Made by a program: the position numbers and the translations under genes
Shown here: piece by piece, positions 40,927 through 46,749 of the stretch
How the letters are laid out: the number at the start of each line of letters is the position of its first letter
Position numbering within the stretch: the first letter of the stretch is position 1
Notes under the pieces: model-generated
Databases searched by the model: none
What the model was told of the DNA's origin: nothing
Seen by the model: only the letters and a program-made list of their open reading frames with translations
Virus record (IMG/VR): IMGVR_UViG_3300009168_000023
Span: 1 to 46,749 of that record
Reading direction: 5' to 3' (one strand)
Length of the DNA stretch: 46,749 bases
Origin: a virus

Positions 40927-41189
40927 GCAACGACGACGTGGTCGAAGCGGTCCGCTGGAGGGTGCAGCTCGCACTCAAGGGCGAGCCCGGACAGACCTGC
41001 CCGTCGTGCGGGGGACAGGTCGGTGGGGTCAAGGCCCTCACCGCCCGTGACCTCGCCCGGCGGGCGGGCATCAAGCCCGGCGTCATCCGTCGGTTCGCGA
41101 AGGGCGGCGACATCATGGCGTCGAACCTCGCGGCCCTCGACAAGGCGACCCTGATGGTCGGTGTGAGCGAGCCATGGCCAGCCTTGTGA
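40923..41189 (+). CDS. Small zinc-finger/HTH DNA-binding protein
   Basis: 88 residues. One C-x2-C (TCPSCGGQ) precedes a helix-turn-helix of the XRE/Cro type (LTARDLARRAGIKPGVIRRFAKGGDIMASNLAALDKATLMV). Likely a transcriptional regulator of the phage. It overlaps the previous stop and the next gene's start. Best candidate regulator in this window. Confidence 0.6.
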   Translation: MSNDDVVEAVRWRVQLALKGEPGQTCPSCGGQVGGVKALTARDLARRAGIKPGVIRRFAKGGDIMASNLAALDKATLMVGVSEPWPAL

Positions 41190-41527
41190 ACATCCCCGGG
41201 TCGCTCGCCGACCCGGCACTGCGACCCGAGTACATCGTGCGCCACCGTGAGGGCAACGACCCCATGCTCGCGGCCATCCCGGCCAAGGGCTCGACGGGTG
41301 CCTGTGCCTACATCGAGGACGTGACGGGCGTGACGTGTGGTCACGACCGGTCGTGCGGCTGTCACGCCCGCGCACAGAGCGAGGCGCAGGCGGGCATCAC
41401 GGACCTGCTCTGCCACCCATGGGCCAGCCCGATCATCACCCTGCACTTCGTGCCGGGGAGCAGCGACTGGCTCGCATCACCCACCCCCACGCCCGACGCG
41501 TGGTACGAAGGGAGCGGACACCCATGA
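41174..41527 (+). CDS. Cys/His-rich hypothetical protein
   Basis: 117 residues with a cluster of Cys and His (TCGHDRSCGCHARAQ, LLCHPW) suggesting metal binding, and Pro-rich ends. ATG 41174 overlaps the upstream gene by 16 bases. No family recognised. Confidence 0.55.
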   Translation: MASLVNIPGSLADPALRPEYIVRHREGNDPMLAAIPAKGSTGACAYIEDVTGVTCGHDRSCGCHARAQSEAQAGITDLLCHPWASPIITLHFVPGSSDWLASPTPTPDAWYEGSGHP

Positions 41528-41676
41528 GTCTCTACCCGCACCGCCTGCTGGGGCATCGCTGGCGGTTGCTCGGTCGTCGCCAGTGCGACGGGTGCCTGCG
41601 CTGGGTGGAGGTCTGGACCTGCCGCCCGTGTGGTGTCACCAGCGAGCGACGGGTGCGTCGGGGACAGGCCCGATGA
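41524..41676 (+). CDS. 50-residue zinc-knuckle protein
   Basis: Two CxxC pairs (QCDGCLRW, TCRPCGVT) in a highly basic protein, consistent with a small zinc ribbon binding RNA or DNA. ATGA junctions both sides. Function unknown. Confidence 0.5.
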   Translation: MSLYPHRLLGHRWRLLGRRQCDGCLRWVEVWTCRPCGVTSERRVRRGQAR

Positions 41677-41879
41677 CCAAGTACGAGGTGATCGCCAAGG
41701 CGTTCCACGACGCCTACGAGACGCTGGCCCCGCAGTACGGATACGAGACACGCCGCGAGTCGGCGGTCCCGTGGGACGACCTGCCGGAGAACCATCGTGC
41801 GCTCATGGCAGCCACGGTCGAGGTCATCCTGCCCGACATCCACTGCGGCGGATGCGACGGGCACGACATCGACGGATGA
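41673..41879 (+). CDS. Small hypothetical protein with C-terminal Cys/His
   Basis: 68 residues: helical (YEVIAKAFHDAYETLAP), a WDDLPENHRALMAATVE helix and a HCGGCDGHD end that could bind metal. Overlaps neighbours by ATGA. The helical core with E-NHRA resembles short phage proteins of unknown role. Confidence 0.5.
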   Translation: MTKYEVIAKAFHDAYETLAPQYGYETRRESAVPWDDLPENHRALMAATVEVILPDIHCGGCDGHDIDG

Positions 41880-41971
41880 ACGATCCGATCATCAACGACC
41901 GGGTGATGCTGGTGTTCCTCATCGGGTGCAGCCTGCTCGCCTTCGTGTCGTGGGTCCTTGACCCGGCATGA
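41876..41971 (+). CDS. 31-residue membrane peptide
   Basis: One membrane helix (VMLVFLIGCSLLAFVSWVL). Start and stop overlap the neighbours by ATGA, which supports translation. Function unknown. Confidence 0.45.
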   Translation: MNDPIINDRVMLVFLIGCSLLAFVSWVLDPA

Positions 41972-42462
41972 GTGACGTCATCGACTTCGAGGTCACGGGG
42001 TTGCCCATCCCGCAGGGTTCGCTGCGGGCCATGGTCAACCCCAAGACCCACAAGGCGGTGGTCCCACAGGCCGACCAGCGCCTGCTCACCTACCGCGCTG
42101 ACCTGCGCACGGGTGGGCAGCGGGCGATGCACGAGCGGTGGCTGCCGCTCATGGCGTGGGCCGTGAGCATGGACGTCACGTTCGTGCTGCCACGCCCCGC
42201 GCTCCACTACCTCCCCGTCAACAGGCGTCGCGCGGAGCCCGAGCTTCGCGCCGACGCCCCCGTGTTCCCGATGGGCACACCCGACATCGACAAGTTGTGT
42301 CGGTCGGTGCTCGATGCCCTCACCGGGATCGTCTTCGCGGATGACGCGCAGGTCGTGCGTCTCCACGCATCCAAGGTCTACGCCGACGAACCCGTGTTCG
42401 CCGGACTCACGCGCCTACGCATCACAGGAGGCAACGCACCGACATGGCCACCCCGACCCTAG
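41968..42462 (+). CDS. RusA-like Holliday junction resolvase
   Basis: Endonuclease resolving branched DNA in phage recombination and packaging. 164 residues with the RusA pattern: GLPIPQGSLRAM near the N-terminus, then PDIDKLCRSVLDALTG with D106 and D108, and FADDAQVVRLHASK with D125 and D126, the acidic metal-binding residues. It belongs to the recombination set with the exonuclease and annealing protein. Overlaps the following gene by 19 bases. Confidence 0.85.
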   Translation: MSDVIDFEVTGLPIPQGSLRAMVNPKTHKAVVPQADQRLLTYRADLRTGGQRAMHERWLPLMAWAVSMDVTFVLPRPALHYLPVNRRRAEPELRADAPVFPMGTPDIDKLCRSVLDALTGIVFADDAQVVRLHASKVYADEPVFAGLTRLRITGGNAPTWPPRP

Positions 42463-43682
42463 TCACGGAGCAGCAGTCACCCAACGGGCAGGTCGTCGCC
42501 CTGCTCAAGCATCGGGTCATCCAGTGGTTGCAAGAGCACGCCGGGGCGGACGGGGACCTGCCTCGCACGGCGGACAGCGTGACCATCGCGAACGAGACGC
42601 GCTCGACCGTGGGCAACGTGAACCGCGCGCTGTGGAGCCTCCAGAAGCAGGGACTTCTGACGCTTCGCGAGCGCAAGAACGGGGGCACGGGCAGTCACTC
42701 GTCAGCGCCCGTGCTCACACACTTCACGCTCACGGTCAAGGGCCGTGAGTGGACCCTCGATGACCCCACGATGCTGGCCGATCTCGGCGAGGTCATCCTC
42801 ACTCGCGGCACGGTCGCCGATGCCGACAGCTTGTTCGACCCGGCGTGGTCCCAAGAGGTGGACGACGCCGAGGTCGTGAACGACATGCGCCGCGAGGCTG
42901 CGGTCGGGCGTGTGGCCAAGGCCGTGGACATCATCCGCGACCACAAGCCCGCGCCCTGCTCATGCGAGCACCCGGCGGGTACGGTCCTGCGCAACGTGGA
43001 GCACGAGCGTGGCTGCCCGTGGGCCGCGCAGCAGGAGGCCATGGCCAAGGCCGTGCGGGCAGCGGACGTGAAGCCCGTGGTCCGAGGCGAGGTCACTCCC
43101 GAGGACTTCGCGCAGCGCATCATCGAGCAGGGCGAGGAGGCACGCCCGCCCTTCCGCCTCGACAAGAGCATGACGCCCGGGGATGCGCTGTTCGCATACC
43201 TCAAGCACATGGGTGGGCGAGCGAAGATCGTGCCTCACGCGAACGAGGCGCTGGGCTACTACGCCAAGTCCACGGCGCTGTACTCGATGGTGCGCACCAA
43301 CCCGGAGGGGTTCGCCATCGAGCAGGGCTGGATCATCCTCAAGGACGACCGGCCCGCAGGCTGGAAGCCCAACACGCAGAAGTCCCACACCCAGCGCACG
43401 ACGTCAACACCCACATCGGATGAGGCCCCAGCTCCGGTCGCCGTGCCCTCACAAGACGCGAGCTTCCGTGAGCTGGTGGCGCTCGACCTCGCGGGTGCGT
43501 ACCCCCACATCAGTGCGCTCATGGAGCGTGAGCAGAAGCGCTCGAAGGTAGCCGAGGCGGTAGCCGCGCTCGAAGCCGCAGGGCTGGAGGACGATGCCCT
43601 CACGGTACTCGGGCGCATCCCCGACGACACCCCGTTGGAGCAGGAGGTGATCACGTTGGTCAAGCGGTTGCGCGATGGGTGA
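42444..43682 (+). CDS. Winged-helix DNA-binding protein, possible replication initiator
   Basis: 412 residues. Residues about 15-75 form a winged helix (GDLPRTADSVTIANETRSTVGNVNRALWSLQKQGLLTL). A middle part has a Cys/His set (CSCEHP...GCPW), and a second helix-rich wing-like region lies near 235-290 (DALFAYLKHMGGRAK...). A helical end follows. Two DNA-binding-like folds and the place between RusA and the exonuclease suggest a replication initiator or regulator, but no known family fits firmly. ATG 42444 has AGGAGGCAAC at about 42427-42436, close to the usual motif. Confidence 0.5.
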   Translation: MATPTLVTEQQSPNGQVVALLKHRVIQWLQEHAGADGDLPRTADSVTIANETRSTVGNVNRALWSLQKQGLLTLRERKNGGTGSHSSAPVLTHFTLTVKGREWTLDDPTMLADLGEVILTRGTVADADSLFDPAWSQEVDDAEVVNDMRREAAVGRVAKAVDIIRDHKPAPCSCEHPAGTVLRNVEHERGCPWAAQQEAMAKAVRAADVKPVVRGEVTPEDFAQRIIEQGEEARPPFRLDKSMTPGDALFAYLKHMGGRAKIVPHANEALGYYAKSTALYSMVRTNPEGFAIEQGWIILKDDRPAGWKPNTQKSHTQRTTSTPTSDEAPAPVAVPSQDASFRELVALDLAGAYPHISALMEREQKRSKVAEAVAALEAAGLEDDALTVLGRIPDDTPLEQEVITLVKRLRDG

Positions 43683-44148
43683 GCGCATGACGATGGCCGA
43701 AGTCCTCCGGCTGGCCCGCGAGGGTCGGCTGGAGGGCACATGGCAAGGCGGTGCGGATGGCGTGGTCATCCGCGTGAGCAACGAGAGGATGGACGTGAGC
43801 AAGGACGAGCGACACCTACCGGCGGTGATCCCGCAGCCGGAACAGCCCAAGCCCCAGCCCCTGAGCGAGGGCCAGCCCCCGCCCATGGAGCAGTGGGGTG
43901 CGGACACCATCGTGATGGAGCCCATGCGCCCGAAGGGTGCGGGGGCGTACGTGCAGGAGACGCTCGAAGGCGGGGGAGTGCTGCCGCCGGGAGGCGGCGT
44001 GCCCGCACGTGAGCGCATGGAGTGGGGGCCCTACCGGGGTCAGCGCATCGCCGATGTCCCCACCGAGGCGCTCGCCGAGATGCGCACCATGTTCGAGAAC
44101 GGTGCGCCCCCCGAGGTCGAGGCCGAGTTGCGAAGGCGAGGGGCATGA
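43675..44148 (+). CDS. Hypothetical protein with DUF3820-like end
   Basis: 157 residues. A helical start, then a long Pro/Gln-rich, probably disordered stretch. The C-terminal 50 residues read MEWGPYRGQRIADVPTEALAEM, the pattern of DUF3820-type modules found beside nucleases. It may be an accessory subunit for a nuclease. ATG 43675 overlaps the previous stop; ATGs at 43687 and 43693 are possible. Confidence 0.5.
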   Translation: MGERMTMAEVLRLAREGRLEGTWQGGADGVVIRVSNERMDVSKDERHLPAVIPQPEQPKPQPLSEGQPPPMEQWGADTIVMEPMRPKGAGAYVQETLEGGGVLPPGGGVPARERMEWGPYRGQRIADVPTEALAEMRTMFENGAPPEVEAELRRRGA

Positions 44149-44417
44149 GCGAGGAGGCCCCCGGACGTGAGGCGGTGGACGCCACGATCGAGGCGCACCT
44201 GCGCACCTTGAGCGCACTGGCGGTCGAGCTTGCGGTCACAGCACCTGACGTCCGGCGGGTGAACAGCCAATACGGCTACGTGCCGTGGTCGCTCATCGAG
44301 CGGACACGCGAGACATGTGAGGCGATCGGGCTCGACTGGCGCACGTTGCGTCAGCAGGCGATCGTGCAGGCATCACTCGGCGCGCTCGTCGCCGAGGAGC
44401 AGGAGGAACCGTCGTGA
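44145..44417 (+). CDS. Hypothetical helical protein
   Basis: 90 residues, almost entirely helical with an acidic C-terminus (GALVAEEQEEPS). No recognisable motif. ATGA overlap upstream, GTG overlap downstream. It precedes the SSB-like protein, so it may assist it. Confidence 0.5.
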   Translation: MSEEAPGREAVDATIEAHLRTLSALAVELAVTAPDVRRVNSQYGYVPWSLIERTRETCEAIGLDWRTLRQQAIVQASLGALVAEEQEEPS

Positions 44418-44848
44418 CCGAGGAACAGGTCAGCATCACCGACACCAAGACGCTGGAGGTCCAGCGGGCGGACGGCAAGCCGCCCTTCCGCATCACCGTG
44501 CCCAAGGCGAGCCGCGTGACCTTCGGTCCGTGGTCGCCACAGACCGGGGCCACGCCCGAGGGTGCCCGCTACAGCGACCGCGCCCTCGTGGGCACGCTGC
44601 GGGTGTACGCGCCCGGGCCCAAGACATCCGACAACGTGCTCGCCGTGTTCAGCGGGGTCGCAGGCTTCCGCGACCTGTCCATCGAGTACGCCGAGCAGGT
44701 GGCGGTCGAGGTCGGCTCGATCATGTGGAACAGCGACAAGCGTGGCTACAGCCGTGAGGTCAAGGTCACCCGCGACGAGCAGTGGGGCGAGCAGCCGACC
44801 AAGCAGGTCATGCCCGGCGTCACGCCCGAGGACGAGGGTCCGTTCTGA
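44414..44848 (+). CDS. Putative ssDNA-binding-like protein
   Basis: 144 residues of mainly beta character (EVQRADGKPPFRITVPKASRVTFGPW, VGTLRVYAPG, VAVEVGSIMWN), compatible with an OB-like fold. The last residues read PEDEGPF: an acidic cluster followed by Pro-Phe, similar to the DDDIPF tip of bacterial SSB that recruits repair partners. That and its place in a recombination/primase operon suggest an SSB-like role; the fold is not proven. GTG 44414 has AGGAGG upstream. Confidence 0.45.
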   Translation: MTEEQVSITDTKTLEVQRADGKPPFRITVPKASRVTFGPWSPQTGATPEGARYSDRALVGTLRVYAPGPKTSDNVLAVFSGVAGFRDLSIEYAEQVAVEVGSIMWNSDKRGYSREVKVTRDEQWGEQPTKQVMPGVTPEDEGPF

Positions 44849-45099
44849 TGCGACCCGTCGGTGTGGGCAACAAGCGCAGGAGCCCGCATCCCTCGCAGGC
44901 GCAGGCCGTGGCCGCATGGCTGGGCACCTACGAGCTGCTCGTCGAGGAGACCAAGCACCTCGTGGGCACGATCTGGGATGTGGGGCCATCGACGCTCGCC
45001 GACGCGGCGACCGCCGTGCTCCAGCGCATGGACTTCGAGGAACCATGGATCGGGAGGGTCATGAGCATCAAGGAGGGCGAGGGTGAACGGGGTATGTGA
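44848..45099 (+). CDS. Hypothetical protein
   Basis: 83 residues; basic start (MRPVGVGNKRRSPHPSQAQ), then helices (WLGTYELLVEETKHLVGTIW). No family recognised. TGATG junction with the previous gene, 17-base overlap with the next. Confidence 0.5.
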   Translation: MRPVGVGNKRRSPHPSQAQAVAAWLGTYELLVEETKHLVGTIWDVGPSTLADAATAVLQRMDFEEPWIGRVMSIKEGEGERGM

Positions 45100-45385
45100 C
45101 CGCATCGACTGCGAGAACGACGCCGCCGTGATGCCCATCGTGGAGGTCACGGCGGCGAACGGCGAGGGTGGCGCGGCCATCATCGGCATCACCGTCGAGG
45201 TCTGCCTTGACCACACCGACATGACCATCGAGCAGTTCCTCGACGGGCAGGATGGTGAGGCGTGGCAGGCGGTGCTCGCCGTGTTCCGCAAGCACGGCAA
45301 GGCCCCGCCCTCGCGGGAGTCGGCCATCCTCCACTGGCAGCCGCTGCCCTTCGCCAAGGAACGGAGGGTGCGGCTCGATGCCTGA
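45083..45385 (+). CDS. Hypothetical protein with Cys pair
   Basis: 100 residues with Cys in RIDCENDA and VCLDH, spacing that could form a metal site with His, then helices (IEQFLDGQDGEAWQAVLAVFRKH). GTG 45083 overlaps the previous gene. No family recognised. Confidence 0.5.
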   Translation: MNGVCDRIDCENDAAVMPIVEVTAANGEGGAAIIGITVEVCLDHTDMTIEQFLDGQDGEAWQAVLAVFRKHGKAPPSRESAILHWQPLPFAKERRVRLDA

Positions 45386-45662
45386 GCTGCGCATCACCAC
45401 GGGCGAGGACGAGGACGAGATCGTCGTCTACGGCCACGACGTGTGGGCCATCGAGCGGGTCAGCGCCGCGCTCGCGCTGCTCCACCACTACGAGACCACC
45501 CATGGCGACCTCGGGGAGCACGACCACCACTGCCACATGGGGTGGGCCGAGCCCGAACCCCCGTGTACCTGCGGATGGACGAACGCGGAAGCCGCCTTGG
45601 AGTCACTGAGCAAGATCGAGATGACCCGACAGCAGGAGCGCAACCGTGCCCGACACGCTTGA
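45378..45662 (+). CDS. Small hypothetical His/Cys-rich protein
   Basis: 94 residues with acidic start, a HDHHCHMGW and PPCTCGW segment (His/Cys metal-binding pattern) and a basic helical end. ATG 45378 overlaps the previous stop. No family recognised. Confidence 0.5.
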   Translation: MPELRITTGEDEDEIVVYGHDVWAIERVSAALALLHHYETTHGDLGEHDHHCHMGWAEPEPPCTCGWTNAEAALESLSKIEMTRQQERNRARHA

Positions 45663-45900
45663 CCAGTCCGGGTACGACCCGGAGAAGAACATCACAGGCG
45701 AGGACGCCATCGCCGAGCTTCGTGAGCGCGTCATCCGCACGGCGAGCGCCATCACGGGTGACACACAGGTGGCACGCCTGCGGCCCACGCTCCTGCTCAT
45801 GATCGCAGCAGCAGCGGTGGCCTTCGCGCCACCCCGGGTGCGAGTCCCGGGCATCCTCGCCCTCATCCTCGCGGCGGCGGACGTCGCACGGAGGCGCTGA
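45646..45900 (+). CDS. Small membrane protein
   Basis: 84 residues: polar start with helices (DAIAELRERVIRTASAI) and two short hydrophobic helices (TLLLMIAAAAVAFA and VPGILALILAAADVA). GTG 45646 has a GGAG-type site upstream. Its stop is fused to the exonuclease start (TGATG). Function unknown. Confidence 0.5.
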   Translation: MPDTLDQSGYDPEKNITGEDAIAELRERVIRTASAITGDTQVARLRPTLLLMIAAAAVAFAPPRVRVPGILALILAAADVARRR

Positions 45901-46745
45901 TGGCACTCATGCCCGGCGGCGGGCGCACCCCCCAGTTGGGCGCAGCGCCACCACCGGGCCCAGTCAACGGTACCGCTCCTCGCAATGCACGCACCGACGA
46001 GGCATCGGGTGTCCGGCGCTACCTCTGGGAAGGCGTCGAGTACCCGTCGGTGACCTCACTGCGCAGGATCGTGGGCATCCCCTTCACGCTCCACAACTGG
46101 ATCGTGACCCAGCACATCGAAGGTGCCATCGACGTCCTCCCGCACATGGAGGGTGCGGCCATCGATGACGCGAAGAAAGCGGTGCGCAAGGCGGGCTCCG
46201 CCAAGCGCGACCGGGCAGCGGACCTCGGCATCCGGGTCCATGCCAGCACAGCGGCGGGCATGGTGCCATCCATGGCCCCACCCGATGAGGCCCCCTACCT
46301 CGCCCAGTACCAGCACTGGATCGCGACCGAACGACCGACCCTCTTGCTCTCGGAGCGGCAGGTGTTCAACCTGCGTCTGGGGTACGGGGGGTCCTTCGAC
46401 CTGCTCATCCTCGACCGGCACGGGCGGTACGTGCTGGTGGACATCAAGACCGGGGACGGGCTGTATCTCGACCACGTCCTCCAGTTGCTTGGCTACACGC
46501 TGGCCGACCACGTCGGAGAGGACGACGTCATCGACCACGCAGCCACCGCCCTCCTCATGCAGGTGGAGGCCATCGCCCTGCTCAAGCTCTCGCCCACCGG
46601 GTGGGAGTACGTCGAGGTGGAGGCGGACGAGCGCGCACAGCGCGCCTTCCGCTCCATGTGCCACCTCGCCCACTGGCTCGACGACCACACGGTCGCCGAC
46701 TACACCACGCTCACCCTCACAGGAGGCATCGCATTCACGCCATGA
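45900..46745 (+). CDS. PD-(D/E)XK exonuclease (Cas4/RecB-like)
   Basis: 281 residues. The nuclease motifs are in order: H114 in LGIRVHA, D167 in GYGGSFDLL, then D181-x-K183 in VLVDIKTG (D-x-K), and Q195/Y199 in QLLGY, the Cas4/RecB-type QxxxY motif. It probably resects double-strand ends to give 3' single strands for the Rad52-like protein encoded immediately downstream across the contig join. ATG 45900 is fused to the previous stop. No iron-sulfur Cys cluster of the Cas4 type is seen. Confidence 0.82.
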   Translation: MALMPGGGRTPQLGAAPPPGPVNGTAPRNARTDEASGVRRYLWEGVEYPSVTSLRRIVGIPFTLHNWIVTQHIEGAIDVLPHMEGAAIDDAKKAVRKAGSAKRDRAADLGIRVHASTAAGMVPSMAPPDEAPYLAQYQHWIATERPTLLLSERQVFNLRLGYGGSFDLLILDRHGRYVLVDIKTGDGLYLDHVLQLLGYTLADHVGEDDVIDHAATALLMQVEAIALLKLSPTGWEYVEVEADERAQRAFRSMCHLAHWLDDHTVADYTTLTLTGGIAFTP

Positions 46746-46749
46746 CCAC
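46627..46749. repeat. Terminal direct repeat, right copy
   Basis: Exact copy of bases 1-123. It contains the end of the exonuclease gene (stop 46743-46745) and the start codon of the Rad52-like gene at 46742, which continues from base 116 when the ends are joined. Confidence 0.95.

Noticed and set aside
40923-41189. Lysogeny repressor
   Set aside because: It has an HTH, but no integrase, partner repressor or attachment site is seen, and it lies inside the early operon rather than in a divergent switch.

Overview
This window looks like the complete genome of a tailed double-stranded DNA phage, assembled from environmental sequence. Bases 1-123 are repeated exactly at 46627-46749, so the contig closes into a circle of 46,626 bp; the overlap is probably where an assembler cut a circular or circularly permuted molecule. 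The high G+C, frequent GTG starts, AGGAGG ribosome sites, a secreted SpoIID-like protein and a holin/endolysin pair suit an actinobacterial host; that is inference. I see no integrase, DNA polymerase, tRNA or CRISPR array.

Layout. (1) A rightward replication/recombination operon starts at a promoter near 38201 and runs off the right end back into the left end, finishing at 3246. It holds a chain of small overlapping genes, among them an ADP-ribosyltransferase-like protein, a DUF3846-like protein, a zinc-finger/HTH protein, RusA, a winged-helix protein and a PD-(D/E)XK exonuclease. A Rad52-like annealing protein, a primase-polymerase with a zinc finger and a RepA-like helicase follow. Exonuclease plus annealing protein form a Red-like pair. 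(2) 3388-4424 is a short rightward block: a secreted SpoIID-like protein and two small membrane proteins. (3) 4499-33261 is the leftward late region. Read in transcription order it is TerS, TerL, portal, two small proteins, a 1202-residue and a 2648-residue virion protein, scaffold, N4-gp56-like capsid, an unassigned protein, a Dit-like protein, two large tail proteins, holin, C39-like endolysin and five small unknowns. No tail tube or tape-measure protein is recognisable.

(4) 33262-38122 is the unusual part. About 0.9 kb of non-coding DNA, full of hairpins and G-runs, separates TerS from two rightward genes: a MoxR/CobS-type AAA ATPase and a CobT-like protein with a HExxH motif, a long acidic linker and a VWA domain. 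Both genes are saturated with short perfect hairpins (6-9 bp stems, mostly 3-nt loops), roughly one per 90 bp and continuous with those in the non-coding part. Nothing like this density is visible in the other phage genes. This hairpin island is the strongest candidate here for something undescribed.
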